DNA of 64,000 nucleotides from Leguminivora glycinivorella (taxonomy: Eukaryota > Arthropoda > Insecta > Lepidoptera > Tortricidae). Location: positions 8,903,141-8,967,140 of the forward strand of contig NC_062975.1 in the NCBI RefSeq assembly GCF_023078275.1. The letters run 5' to 3'. The notes under the pieces were generated by a model, which was given only the letters and a program-made list of their open reading frames with translations, searched no databases and had not been told where the DNA came from. The position numbers were made by a program, and so were the translations under genes. This document shows positions 9,650 through 20,939 of the stretch, piece by piece (the first letter of the stretch is position 1; every line of letters starts with the position of its first letter).

Positions 9650-9955
9650 AAAACCGCCTTCAAAAATAAGCGCGTTACAAAACACGGAGAAACTAAAAAG
9701 CCAAAAATAACAAACCTTTGAATTCAGATTTCTTATCAGATTGCAATAATCTAAACATCCAAATTATAAACAAATCAATTATTTTTGAAGGCGGGGCCAG
9801 CCTGCGTATGGTTGGGAGGGGCAAACAGGTCTGGTACCGACTTCAAAAATAATTGATTTGTTTATAATTTGGATGTTTAGATTATTGCAATCTGAAAAGA
9901 AATCTGAATTCAAAGGTTTGTTATTTTTGGCTTTTTAGTTTCTCCGTGTTTTGAC
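9650..9955. mobile_element. Second hairpin element next to the palindrome
   Basis: Arms of about 115 bp starting AACCGCCTTCAAAAATAAGC and ending in a central GTTGGGAGGGGCAAACAGG loop. The same sequence forms the inner part of the palindrome at 8439-9649, so the small element exists both alone and as the core of the larger palindrome. Confidence 0.75.
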
Positions 9956-11812
9956 GCAAAGGTTTGCACTGTCAGCTCAGCTGCCCAAAGCCTTCCCGCG
10001 CACGCGCGCCGTATCGTTATAAGGCGTTGCCATGGTTACAGAGCCAAACAATGCGTTTTCAGTTTTTTCGATACTGCGCGCACGCGCGGAAAGCCGGCGG
10101 ACACTGGCTTTGGGGAATAGACTTTTATGTAGGGTTTTAAAGATTTTGAACTTGATAGGTAGAACAATTTTTAAAAGTTGTACAAAAAAAATCTGAACTA
10201 AGTTTGTAACTATATGAAAAGCATTTTTTATCTTAGATTGCATATTTTATATGCATATTATCGTAACGAATTTTCTTTCAAATAAAAAGAGAATTATTAG
10301 AATAGGTTGACGGTGTCTACCGTAAACTGGGGTTACATTGACCAATTTGGGAATTTAAACTTCTCTAGCTTCTACATTTAATGGGTATTTTTACCCATTA
10401 AATGTAAGAGTTAGAGAAGTATAAATTCCAAAATTGGTCAACGTAACGTAACTAAGGAAGAAAAAATGGGACCATCAACTTTTTCAGTCTTTTCCTGCTA
10501 AAAATCTAAAAAGGTAACAAAATAAGTGATATCAGGATTATTGTTTTCTGTCACGATGCCTGCACGTATGAAATGTTTCATTTTAACCCAGTGGTTGACT
10601 GATAGAGAATGCCTTAAGGCATTATGTCCACCATTTGTACTTATTTTTTTATGTGCAATTAGGAATAAATAAATAAAAAAATAAAATAATGTACGCAGAA
10701 AAAAACGATGTGATCAAACATAAAGTGACATTGGGGTTACTTTGATACACTATATATTTTTTTTAATGATAATCGAATGTAATCCCTTACAAAAGTATTT
10801 TATGTCAAGAAAAGATAAAAAAAAATGGTTCGCAGTCAAATATTACAACTCTTTAACGCTATTTTGGGGTTACTTTGATCAAGAATAAAAATTAACATCT
10901 TCGAAAAACCAACTTTATTTGCAATTATTTCAATATTTATCACAAGAAGCGATCAAATTATCAGACTCAACAAGTACCGTGACAAAATCAGACAATAATT
11001 AACTATGTGTCATTATGGTCAATGTTACCCCATGCAAGTGATCAAAGACACCCCACAGAGTAAATCATTAGTAGTAAATACCTAGTTTGACTTTATGATA
11101 CAAAATTCAATACAATGGTATAGCTAAACACATTTCTGGCAACCTAATATTCACTGTGAACCTTTTACTTTAATACCCACTACGTTAGTTTAGAAGTTTA
11201 TTTAAACATGAAAAATAGCAACAAACTATGCTTATATTTTGACACGTTATCCGCACTGCCCACGACCATACTTACTTATTCACCGCGTCAGAGCACCATC
11301 TAACTATAAAGGTTGGTTAAGGGTTATCATAATATGTGTAGATTTCATTACCGACCACTCATAACATATTAAATCCTTATTTTTTGGTAAAATAAATATA
11401 ATACGCTCGTGACAGGTCATATTTTGTTCGCAATCCGAAAGAGTCAACCCTTTTCCCTATTCACCCCCTTCCCGACCCTATTCACTCCAACGTTAGGGTG
11501 AGCGAAAACTACTAAATAAAACGACATATTTTCAAAGACAAACCGAAGTTCACACTGCCGGAAGATTTTTTGTGTAAAAAATTAGCATGGCACATATAAA
11601 AAAACTGCTATCGACGTTCAAAAGTCGGTTTTGGCCCTATTCACCATGAATTACGTTATTTATACCCGTTCCGACCCCATGAACCCAAAATCTTCAGAAA
11701 ACGATGTACTATGTAGCCCAATTTTATTTGGTATTTTGGAGGTAACTAGTAAAAATAATTCAGTTTTACAATTGTGCGAAAATAGATTCTCATTTGGCCG
11801 GTTTTTTTAACC
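9956..11812. other. AT-rich DNA with a hairpin and scattered GGGGTTAC motifs
   Basis: A 50-bp-arm hairpin lies at 10336-10443. GGGGTTAC(A/T)TTGA occurs at about 10328, 10733 and 10865. A CG-alternating segment (GCGCACGCGCG) appears near 10000 and again near 10077. No exon is supported. Confidence 0.4.
10336..10443. repeat. Hairpin, arms of about 50 bp
   Basis: The sequence from TTGACCAATTTGGGAATTT to TTTAATGGGTA is followed after 4-5 nt by its near-complete reverse complement. Mismatches are few and scattered. It may be a small MITE. Confidence 0.8.
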
Positions 11813-12144
11813 TGGCCTGGTGGCCTAGTGGTAATAACGTTAGCTGCGTAAGCTGAAGACCCGGGTTCGATTCCCGGCTCAGCCACCGTGGGCCTTGTCG
11901 TTTTTTCTTTCGTGTATGATATCTATTTCAATATATGTATGTATGTATGTGAACACTTTATTGTACATAAGACAAGTTAGGACATAAAAATACAGTATAG
12001 TTATGATGTACAAAGGCGAACTTATCCCTATAAGGGATCTCTTCCAACCTTTGAGCGAATTGAAAATTTATTATTTATATAAACTTGAAAAAGAACAAAT
12101 CAAAAATGATTCAATAAAATAATTTTATTTCTTCCCTAGTTGTA
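11813..12144 (+). mobile_element. tRNA-derived SINE interrupted by a LINE 3' tail
   Basis: The head (11813-11887) carries the B box GGTTCGATTCC, and the tail TTGTCGTTTTTTCTTTCG follows. The SINE stops near 11930, resumes near 12066 and ends CCTAGTTGTA at about 12144. The interruption is a LINE 3' end, which gives the order of insertion. Confidence 0.75.
11933..12065 (-). mobile_element. LINE 3' end with ATAC-type simple repeat tail
   Basis: On the minus strand the segment passes through ATCCCTTATAGGGATAAG, contains CAATAAAGTG and ends in (CATA)n. The same AACACTTTATTGTAC phrase is seen at 58445. Only the 3' UTR remains. Confidence 0.6.
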
Positions 12145-14576
12145 TAGTGTCATACTTATGATTTTTATTTTAAAGTAATCCGTCTATATTATAGCAACCA
12201 TGGGTGATTTTTGCGGACTTAAGTAGAAACGTGGAGGTAGACAGAAGTGTGATTAACATTTCTAAGTGTTAATTTCTTGTATCTAGTCTAACTACGAAGC
12301 AATACATTGACGTATAAATTGCGTCCATATACAGAGAGGTCATTCATAAAAATACCACTTTAGGTAAGTTATATATATTTTATACAATGTGACAAGCATT
12401 GACCACACATCCCAATTCACCCCTCTTCCGACCCTAATCAGCCCCTTCATAAACCTATTCACCCCCTTTGCGACCCGATTCCCCCCATTCCTGATCCCAG
12501 TCACCCCTCAGGCCGCGGATATTTATTCATCCCGTTAAAATTCCCCAACACAGTTGCATCGCTTTCTTCATGAAAACCATTATAAAAATGAAAATATGTC
12601 TTATGATTTTCTGTTATACATAAACTTTAGAAGTGTATACACATTCAAAAGGATAATGAACGATTAAAATGAGTAAAAATCCAATAAATTTGAACGACAA
12701 CTTTGACAGACATGAAACTATAAATAAAAATGTGTGGCTTGCACATTTTCACTGTAATTTTAAATATGTAACACATTTTTTTTAGTAACTAAGTACTTTT
12801 CACTCAACAGATAACTGTTATTGGCCTAAGACTATGTAAAAATACCTATGTAAGTTGAATATTTACGGCTGTTGTCCTATATACCAATAATAATAAAAAA
12901 ACATAATATATTATTTTCCTACTTTGATTGCGGAAAATAGAAGGAATATGTCAAGAAATATAATAACATTATATACCCCCGGAACCCTTTTCACCCCAAA
13001 TTACGGTATTTATTAAATTGTCATTATGTAAAATGTCGGAAACTACGGAACCCTACACTGACGCGCTCTTGGTCGATTTGCGAAATGCTATGTAAGAGAT
13101 AATAAAAAATTACACCTCCCAATTTATAATAAGTTTTTTTTGCAAAAAAAATATTTATTGCTCTCCGAGACATTTTTAAAAACCCCTGACTCAATGGGGA
13201 TACGACGTTTCATAACAGAGTTCCTATGATCACCTTTCTGCTCCATCATCAGATTAGCTCCATGATACCATAATATTACATTGTCACTTGATTTACATAT
13301 GTGTGCACAATTTCAGCTCAATTGGAAACCGGAAAGTGGGTCAAATTTAGCTTCTACGTTTTGACTCAAACTAACATACCTACTAACAAGGCAAGTTGAA
13401 TAAAAGCTTGTACCTATAAAGGCTTCTGATACTAGATTTGCAATAAGTTTACTAGTCATAATTTAAGAACAGATGAGACAGACATATCCAATGACACAAG
13501 TCTATACCGTTTTCGTGAACTGTCAAATCACCTCATACAATTTACGGCTGTAAGGCAACCAGGTAGGGTTTATTATTGCACTTTAATTACATATTAATGA
13601 TTTCTAGCCCGTAAGATATATATTTGCTTTAACAATGGATAGATATTTATGCAGGTGAAAGTGTAATTTAGGTTTTTATAAAGAATCAAATATTTTTAAG
13701 CGACCCGATCAGATATGTATGCGGATCCTCCCACATCTACCGTCTTGCGATCGTAGCGTCGGGCCAACTGTATGGCTAAGCCGCGCTGACGCGGCGTCTT
13801 TTTCCATACAGTTGGCCCGACGCTATACGCTCGCGAGACGCTAGAAAGAGAGACGATGTTTTTGCCGGTCACGGAGCATCACAAATGCATGCAAGCATGT
13901 CGTCATATACTTATGGCTCACTATAGAAAATCAGATATTTTTGCACGACTGTTCATAGTCATGTATGCTGGTCACCAGCTGGTGTTCCATGAATATTTGA
14001 TCTAGTTGAGTGGAGAAGTGCCATTCAAAACAAGCGCTTTGTAAACAACGATGTATTTAGGTGATTTATAATTATTATTGTTTTCAACTTACGGTTACGT
14101 GTTCGCGGTATGCACAGAGTAAATCTTTAATGAAATTGAGTATTTTTTTTATATACACAATTAAATTTGAACCAGAAGCACTATACCTATACCCGCTCGC
14201 ATTCCCCTTTTTTCTATTCTAAGTAAGAATCGATTAATACGTATCTGAATATGTATGAATAAATTAAATTATAATTGTTTACATACAACCTGTGAAGTTT
14301 GGTTGACAAAATTTGACGTAGGTACTGTCATATATATTTTTAAAATGACGTACTGTTAATACCAGCGTAATGAAAATGTATTCCAATGAGTAAAACAAAA
14401 CATGAAACTTTTTTCAATTTAACCGAACTAGAATGAAATCATTTATACTCATTCGGTTGTGTTCGTTATTTTCTTTAATAATGTGATATATTTTTATTTA
14501 TTTTTTATGCACAAACCATGCACCTTTAAATTTTAAATGAGATTGGATCTCCACCTGACATATTTGATTTACCCTA
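12145..14576. other. Gene-poor stretch downstream of the minus-strand gene
   Basis: It contains part of the C-rich motif array, a fragment of the GTAGTCAACTAGG repeat (right end only, about 13030-13075) and the hairpin at 13755-13824. I find no exon-like frame. Confidence 0.4.
13755..13824. repeat. Perfect 21-bp-arm hairpin
   Basis: AGCGTCGGGCCAACTGTATG at 13755 is matched exactly by its reverse complement at 13804-13824. The spacer (28 nt) is itself GC-rich with GCCGCG and CGCGGC. It is likely a small palindromic MITE. Confidence 0.85.
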
Positions 14577-14582
14577 TTTATT
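14577..14582 (-). terminator. Putative polyadenylation signal AATAAA
   Basis: On the minus strand AATAAA lies about 80 nt past the TGA of the proposed last exon (14661-14663). The position fits cleavage at the end of the gene at 14661-20472. Confidence 0.35.
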
Positions 14583-14660
14583 TTGAGCACAGTTTTACAC
14601 TGGTATAGTTTTTCGTGTACGTACACTATTTTCTGTCAAAATATTTGTCAAATTTAATTG

Positions 14661-14731
14661 TCAACGCGGAGCGACCGGCGACACGTCTGCCTCCGATGAG
14701 CCGCTCACGGCATCTAATCGAAAGGAGAATT
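14661..14731 (-). CDS. Candidate last exon of the basic nuclear protein gene
   Basis: The acceptor CATTGCTGTCAG ends at 14732. With the phase-1 base from the previous exon the frame reads EFSFRLDAVSGSSEADVSP, VAPR and then TGA at 14661-14663. AATAAA follows 80 nt later. The opposite strand also has an open frame here (see the rejected list). Phase agreement alone has a one-in-three chance of being accidental. Confidence 0.35.
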
Positions 14732-17700
14732 CTGACAGCAATGGCGAATGTATGGAAATTTTACGATAGTTTAAATTTAAGGTAAAATTTCTTTGTTGCC
14801 TTTGAGAGGAAAAATATAAAAAACCTCAAAACTTCTAGTCCATTTATCTGGCTTTTAGAATCACTTAATGTTATAACTAAAGTATTGAATTTTTTTAACA
14901 AAGTTTACTAAACGGCGACATACATTTTTCTCATTTTAGGTCAACTTTGGGTGGGTTTATTTATTATACCTTTAATAATTAGAGATTCTGAATAGTCAAA
15001 AGTTGTAGACACACTCTTTAAGATAATAACTACATTTATTTTATTTCATTTAATTTAGAAATGTGAGCAGCATTTGTTAAACGCCGAATGCACTTTTCGA
15101 GGATTTCGTACGACCCCCTCTTAAACGCAAGATGATGACGGAGTATTCCGTCTCCCAAGCACAATCGAAACAGAATTGCATTGCGAATTCGCGAATATAT
15201 GAGCGAAATTAGGCATTACGGAGTCCCAATTTCATTGCATTTGGCGTCCGTATCGTTGGCGTCCTTGGCAAGAATTTACGGTGACCACCGTGACCGTCCG
15301 TGGCGGTCAAAAGGTTAATGGTTCTATCTTGACAGTCTCGACACATGTTCGTCATATACCTAGTACACTTAAATACTTAATTTTCATCATTGAGGTGTGT
15401 TGCACATATGGTATCTAAACAAATTTTATCCTAGTAGGTACTATCGAATACCCACAAATTCATGGATACTATCATGTTCAATACTATTATTATAATTGTA
15501 CAATTGCTAAAATAAACTAAAAATAGCATATTTGTACTCTACAACATCTTTTAGTACTGTATGCAGCCTAACTGCACACATCTTTTAGTACTCTATGCAC
15601 TCCAACCTGAAGCTTTTAGTACTGTATGCACAACGGTGAATTTCTACGAAGGCAGCTTTAAATTTAAGCCTCTATGTGTTTTTGTAAATTAAATCTGTAT
15701 CTTTTATATATCAAATCAAAGGTGATTAATGGCAGTATTTTTCTGCATTTAAATATTTATTAGAATATGCAAGGTATTTTGTAGAAACATGATTTTTGTC
15801 AGAAAGTCTTAGAAAAAAATATTTTTTTTACATTTTTCGTTAATTACTAACTAATGGTTGAATTTAGCGAAACATAGAATATGACAAGTATTTAAGTACA
15901 CAAAAAGAGCTTTCGTTTAAAAAATAGAAAAATGAAATCGGACCAATACTTTTGGAGTTATGGTCGATTTTTTAAAACTCAATATCCGCCATCTTGGATT
16001 GGCGGCCATTTTGTTTAGCTACCATTTTGAGATGGCAATCATGGTTTTTTAACATCCTTATAAGCCTACCTAACTGCTGTAAAAAGGAAACTTAGTACCC
16101 CCAAATTATACCGTTTGGCAAAATTGGACCAGCTGGCCCATGGACTAAAACAAACAAATTCTCGTTTTTCACTCAGAGCTAATTTTGTATCCTCTCCTCT
16201 TCTCCAACCTGTGATACAATGCGATCACATTAGGGAAGCAGCAAATACAGCGTCGCTCCAGATTTTCATACAAGGGAAGGAGTCGAGGTGGAATGCGCAT
16301 TTATTTTGGGTTTCTGGCCTACCCACAACATAGCGTAAAATGTACGTAATGGACCTTTGAGCAAGGCAAGTTCACGCGGCAAACGTCCAATGTGCGGCAG
16401 TCCAAGGCAGGTGCAAAACGCTCGCATTTGCTTCGGTCCAGGCACGTCTACATAGCACGTTTGCCGCGTGATTTCTCCTCTTTCGGAGCACAATGCCCAA
16501 CTCAGATCCCTGTGTGCAAAATTTGCCATTTCATAACTATACATATATGTATTTGTGTTGTGCCGTCATTTCACGTTCCCCCGAAAAGAATAACGCAAAA
16601 AGTTTTGTGCGGTAAGATTTTGCTTGGACTCATATTGCCTATATCTCACAAATAAAGTTGATGCTGCTTGGAATAGGTTTTATTTGATAACTTGTTGGTA
16701 TATATTGTGATGTAATTATTAATATGTTTGTCACATTTTTTTTGAAATATAAGTTTTTATAGCATGATCACAAAAGCATTATTTGTATAATTTATTTCGT
16801 ATCTTTGAACTCACTATCAATTTCTACCTAAACAATAAAAGCGGAATGTAGATTGAGCATTACATAAAAATTTAAGTTGCTATATTTTCTTCACCAAAAA
16901 ATATAAGTACTCACCCAGGTTCTCAACACTTGAAGCTGAATCTTTTCTAGTTCTCCTAGTCTGCCTGGCGGGAGTTGCCGGGCCATCATTATCACTGCCT
17001 GAATTTAAATTAGTAACATAGAAATTAGTATATTAAAAACATAACATACACACAGTAGTGGATTGGCTTTAAGGCACAGTAGGCCCAGGCCTATGGTGGC
17101 AAAACATCAGGGGTGTATGGGGGGTGCTATACATGGTGGTATAGGGCCAATACTACAAATCATCAGTCACTTTACACTCTGTTAAGTAAAATAGTCACAC
17201 AATTTGTTTGATTATTAGGAATTGATCAGATGAAATTAACAAATTATTTAAAAAAAGTAATGGTCTCACAGCATTCTCAGTCACAATCAGCTTTGTTTTA
17301 GATTTAATCAATTCGGGTTTTAGGTTGCTTAGCATGTTTGTGTTAATAATATGGAGTTAATTTTGAATAATAACAACATTTGCTGTAAAACATTACAAGG
17401 AATGCAAAATAAAAACATACCAGCTTGTGAGTTCCTCCGGGCAGCTCTCTTGGCCCGAGGAGAGTCTGTTGCGGTAACAGACAGAGTTTCTGACACAATG
17501 CTGCTGTTGGACTTAATCCTGGTGCTCCTTCTCGATGGTGTGACCGGCTTCTCTTCCGCCTCTGTGGCTAGGGACTTCCTTCTGGTCTTTCTGGGACTGC
17601 TCACTTGGGCTGAAAAATTATGAGTTAACTTTTACTTTTTTTGTTCCTGCTGGTGAGTAAGGCTGCTAGAGCTCAACGAGGGTGCGGTGTGCTGGCGACG

Positions 17701-20472
17701 GAGGGACATACGGAACTGATTTGTTCCGTCTATTGTCCTTTGAGTCGTCGGCAACCCGAATCCTCCTTAGAACTTGTACACTCCTTTATGTTGTGTAGGC
17801 GCATGTGACACTTCTTGAGATGCAGGCGTCCAGAGGTTACGGTGACCGCTTTCCATCAGGCGGAACGTATGCTTGTTTGCCACAGATGTAGTATATAAAA
17901 AAGGTATATTTTCCGAAAGTATCTTCTTTTACAAACTAAGCTATTGACAGAATGATAATAACAATGATTGGAGATAAGCTTGAATACAAGTTAAATTTCA
18001 AAATTTGCAATTATAAATACCTAATCTAAGTAAGATGTTGTGTTGTTTTGATACCACATGTTTAAATTTCATTAATAAAATGTTCAATTTGTTAAAATGA
18101 TTTTTTTTTGTGTAAATAAGAAAAATAATTGTTTTATTCAGTATTAAAAGTTCATTAAATCAAAACTATTCAAAATAACAGCAAGTTTCAGTTAGGCGTC
18201 AATAACATTAAAACCATTGATAATGTGTTATCAGCTCACTTCATTATGAATAAAATGAATTGCCTTATCTATGTGATAGGTTTCAGAACTTAAATTTGGT
18301 CTTCTTAGAATGGCACAAGGTAAAGTAAACTTATAATTATTACCCGGGATATTTCAGATAAAACTCATTGAGAAATTGGTTTAACTTTGCCATGAATAGC
18401 AAGAGCTAATTAATGAACCTACGGTTGTACTCACGTTATTATATCGCTATTGCTGCGACATGTTTCGGGCCAATTCGGAGGGCCCTCTTCAAGCATATAG
18501 GAGTTCACACATCGGCTAAACTCCGTGGACTCATTAATTATTTGAATATGTCTCACGAAAGTTTAACGTGTATAATAGCAAGAGCTGTTTTTACCAGTGT
18601 TCTCTTCTCTCTACACCTTTATATTATCAATGTATCACTATCCCTACGGCCATGCTTCACAACACCACAAGTAAAGTAAAAGCAAGTGGGTAATTCCATG
18701 GCAGAGAGCGAAAAAAATTGAATACTTTGAAGTCAGAATTTTAAAAACCTGGTCATGGGGTAATGTTCTTTGGTTCTAGACGTTACTTGAACCAATTTTT
18801 TTTTTTAATAACCTATAGTAAGTATTTTTTAAAGTTTGAAATGCGTGCTTTTTTTTAGATATGTGCATAAACTAAACTAATTAAGACTCACATTATATTC
18901 AATTATTTTAACTAATTATAAAAAGTAGCTGACATTTTTGGAAAAATTCTGAAATAACAATATTAAAAAAAATATTAAAAACTGAATATCTTTTTGAGGA
19001 AAATAATATAACCTTCTTTCACATCCCTAAAAAACAATGAATCCTGTATTTTTTTTACTTCTGTAACTTTTACTTCATATTTTGATCACTAACTAAAAAA
19101 AAGTATGTTTCATTCGGATGTAACAAAAGTTACTGCTTTCTTGAAACACAAGTTACCAATGTTTTGCATGTTTATTTTCATAATGGAAAAATATTAAGAC
19201 TCCTTTTAACTACATAAACATACCTTAACTCTTGACTGACATGATTTAAGTTACAAGAAAATTTGTAAACCAATATGCTTTAAAAACCCATGTCTAATTT
19301 CTGTAACAAAAGTTACCACCTCATTTTAGTGTACTGAGGCTATTAAATGGTTATGTTTCAAATAATTTCCACTTTAGTTTAATGAGATTTAACTGTACTA
19401 CCTGGTGCACTAGCAAAAAATGCTATTTAAGTATGAATCAAGCCACAAGTAACCTTTGTTTGACAACTTTGTGTTCTAAATGTAACACAAATTATCATGG
19501 AATTACCCAAATAGGTTCGTAATTAGTCCCCACACTAGTCATTAAAGTACATATCTACATGTAATCTCTAGTCTCCAGTTGACTATATGAAACCAAAAAT
19601 ATTTTAGATTTTCCAAATAAAATGGACTGAGCTAGAACAAGGCCAAGGCGGTGGCTCAAGATAGAAACGCGTTGAAAGATCTTATGGAGGCCCTATGTAC
19701 CTATGGGGTCCCTTAGGACATTCAACAACAAATAAAAACTAAAGATAACTATTTATTTTTTTATAGGCTGCCTTAACCAGAGAGTTGGTAGCTATAGGCT
19801 AACTTACCATTTTCATCAATGAGATCCAGTTGTGGTTTGGCTGCCAGTCTCCCCCCACGCTTCTTGGTTGGTGTAGAGGGTGCTGGGGACCCACCATCTT
19901 CAGATTGTTCCACAGATAGCCGGCGCCTCAGTCTTGTTACTGTTCCTAGAATAATTTAAATATTTAGGAAATATTACAAGGAACCCATTCTAAAGAAGTC
20001 TCTAACTAACACAATAATATTTCAATTGAATTTAAATGGAGCTGCCTACAGAAATCATTTGTTTTTTTATTTTTTAGCAACCTTGAATTCATTAACTGGC
20101 TTAGTAATTCTTGAGAACATCGTTACAAAATCTTCAAGACGGAATTAGTTTTGTTGTTCAGGATTTTATTACACTTCATAGTAAATGATAAACTATTTTT
20201 TAACCATGAAAAGTATTCAAATTTTTGATAATGCGTTTTGTTAGAGGACAGGCACTGAAAGAGATGGTTTGTTATTCGAGTGGTTTCTAGTCTAAACACC
20301 TGGTGATCCGATTTAATATCTATTTACTATAGTTAAACTACGCAAAAGAAAAGCGTGCGTCGTTGAAGTCTGCAAATGACGGATAAACCACGCATGTTCA
20401 AGGTAAGTCTCAACAGTATTGTTGTCACATAGATCAAAGATACGTACCTTTAACGCCAACGTCTTCTTCCAT
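14661..20472 (-). CDS. Basic Ser/Arg-rich, probably nuclear protein; five exons
   Basis: Proposed coding exons are 20448-20472, 19808-19945, 17421-17609, 16915-16998 and 14661-14731; together 507 nt, 168 residues. The first four are bounded by good GT/AG sites, and every intron interrupts a codon after its first base (phase 1). The lengths 25, 138, 189, 84 and 71 keep the frame throughout. The protein starts MEEDVGVKG. Every internal exon carries basic-basic-x-Ser motifs: RRRLS, TRRKS, ARRNS, TRKDS; TPTKKR and TPSRR are also present. There are no hydrophobic segments or cysteines in the first four exons, suggesting a disordered chromatin or nuclear protein. I do not recognise the family. The last exon is the least certain; if it is wrong, the gene continues further left. 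Confidence 0.62.
14769..16914. other. Intron or intergenic DNA, few features
   Basis: If the last exon is right this is an intron. It contains three copies of CTTTTAGTACT(G/C)TATGCA at 15545-15636 and a moderately GC-rich block at 16115-16545 with open frames on both strands. I do not recognise either frame and see no paired splice sites there. Confidence 0.4.
15545..15636 (+). repeat. Three tandem units of 31-34 bp
   Basis: CTTTTAGTACTGTATGCA recurs at 15548, 15582 (one change) and 15613. The sequence between the cores diverges. Confidence 0.8.
16915..16998 (-). CDS. Exon 4 of the basic nuclear protein gene
   Basis: Acceptor AAATTCAG before GCAGTGAT and donor CTGG/GTGAGTA. It encodes SDNDGPATPARQTRRTRKDS followed by ASSVENL, in phase 1 at both ends. 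The acidic start and basic RRTRK core resemble exon 2 in layout. Confidence 0.65.
17421..17609 (-). CDS. Exon 3 of the basic nuclear protein gene
   Basis: Acceptor ATTTTTCAG before CCCAAGTG and donor GCTG/GTATGTT. The 189-nt exon encodes QVSSPRKTRRKSLATEAEE, later TPSRRSTRIKS and RAKRAARRNSQ. SPRK is a typical proline-directed kinase context next to basic residues. Both ends are phase 1. This is the best single exon in the window: composition, splice sites and frame all agree. Confidence 0.7.
17640..17905 (+). mobile_element. LINE 3' tail or SINE-like moth repeat
   Basis: The end reads GCAGGCGTCCAGAGGTTACG, CCATCAGGCGGAACGTATGC, TTGTTTGCCACAGATG and an A-run. I know this phrase as the 3' end of a very common lepidopteran retrotransposon. 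It sits in the intron between exons 2 and 3, 30 nt upstream of exon 3 on the gene's strand. Confidence 0.6.
18410..18590. repeat. Interspersed repeat with CTGCGACATGTTTCGGGCC
   Basis: The phrase TTGCTGCGACATGTTTCGGG next to AATTCGGAGGGCCC resembles a widespread moth repeat. Boundaries are not clear. Confidence 0.4.
18688..19508. mobile_element. Terminal-inverted-repeat element in an intron, non-coding
   Basis: GGGTAATTCCATG at 18688-18700 is matched by CATGGAATTACCC at 19496-19508. The 821-bp interior repeats GTAACAAAAGTTAC-like palindromic motifs several times. No transposase frame. Target duplication not evident. Confidence 0.7.
19640..19735 (+). pseudogene. LINE polyprotein C-terminal scrap
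   Basis: A plus-strand frame reads AQDRNALKDLMEALCTYG followed by a stop, matching the usual end of RTE/Jockey-like LINE proteins (A-x-DR-x-x-W-K-x-L-x-EAL). It lies antisense in intron 2 of the minus-strand gene. Confidence 0.5.
19808..19945 (-). CDS. Exon 2 of the basic nuclear protein gene
   Basis: Acceptor TTATTCTAG before GAACAG and donor AATG/GTAAGTT. It encodes TVTRLRRRLSVEQSEDGGSP, APSTPTKKRGGRLAAKP and QLDLIDEN. RRRLS followed by acidic residues is a plausible kinase site; GGRLAAKP lies in a stretch with GRP-like, AT-hook-like composition but has no true AT hook. Confidence 0.68.
20448..20472 (-). CDS. Exon 1 (start codon) of the basic nuclear protein gene
   Basis: ATG at 20470-20472 is preceded by GCACC (good context) and encodes MEEDVGVK plus one base, then the donor AAAG/GTACGTA. 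The acidic start contrasts with the basic remainder. It joins exon 2 in frame through a GGA codon. Confidence 0.6.
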
Positions 20473-20830
20473 GGTGCAAATAAACACTTATTAGCTGTTA
20501 ATTATACTTAAATATCTTCTTTTAAGCCGATCTCCAAACACGTGCAAACGAACCAACTGATTTCAAATCGGAATGCTGCATAGAAGATTGAAAAGAGGGG
20601 ATGCAGGACGCTAAAATTTATTCCAAAGCGTGACGTATTATGCCCAATCACACAAGTGCGTGACTTCAAATGCTGCACCATGATTGGCGGAAACCGTTTG
20701 ATCGTAGTTTTGACACGATAAAAGAAAACAGATGAGCTGCGCGACGGCTGGCTGGGCCACGCTCAGCTGTTCCCAGTTGTCAAATAGTTGCGATGGTCGA
20801 ACCAAGATGTCGCTACTGTGATGTACATGC
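20473..20830 (-). promoter_or_regulatory. Likely 5' UTR and promoter zone of the minus-strand gene
   Basis: It lies directly upstream of the start codon on the minus strand. GC content is higher than in the flanks. An E-box-like CACGTG occurs at about 20539 and GATTGG/CCAATC-type boxes near 20643 and 20680. No TATA box is obvious. Function is inferred from position. Confidence 0.3.
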
Positions 20831-20939
20831 AAGAACAAAAGTTCTACATGTAGGTAAGTGTAATTTTAATATACGAGCAATAAATGTTACCTTAGTATTT
20901 AATTTTCACAAGCAAGAAGGTTTTTTTTTCAGTACAAAT

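Larger units (their letters stand above)
11440..13010 (+). repeat. Degenerate ACCCTATTCACCCC motif array
   Basis: Short C-rich phrases such as CCCTATTCACCCCC, GACCCTATTCACTCC, CCCAATTCACCCCTC and TTTTCACCCCAAATTACGG recur at about 11455, 11483, 11637, 12410, 12455 and 12970 with irregular spacing. The phrase AATTACG(T/G)TATTTAT follows two of them. The intervals between are unrelated AT-rich DNA, so this is not an ordinary tandem array. Confidence 0.5.

Noticed and set aside
9977..10243. Minus-strand frame of 88 codons
   Set aside because: AT-rich at its start and GC-alternating at its end, no splice sites; most likely chance.
14661..14768. Plus-strand reading (TGDTSASDEPLTASNRKENS, stop at 14768) of the same block as the last minus-strand exon
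   Set aside because: It looks protein-like and its phase would fit the donor at 4953, but there is no acceptor with a pyrimidine tract and no poly(A) signal nearby. The minus strand has both.
16115..16655. Overlapping frames on both strands
   Set aside because: No recognised motif and no matching splice pair. Could be an unknown repeat.
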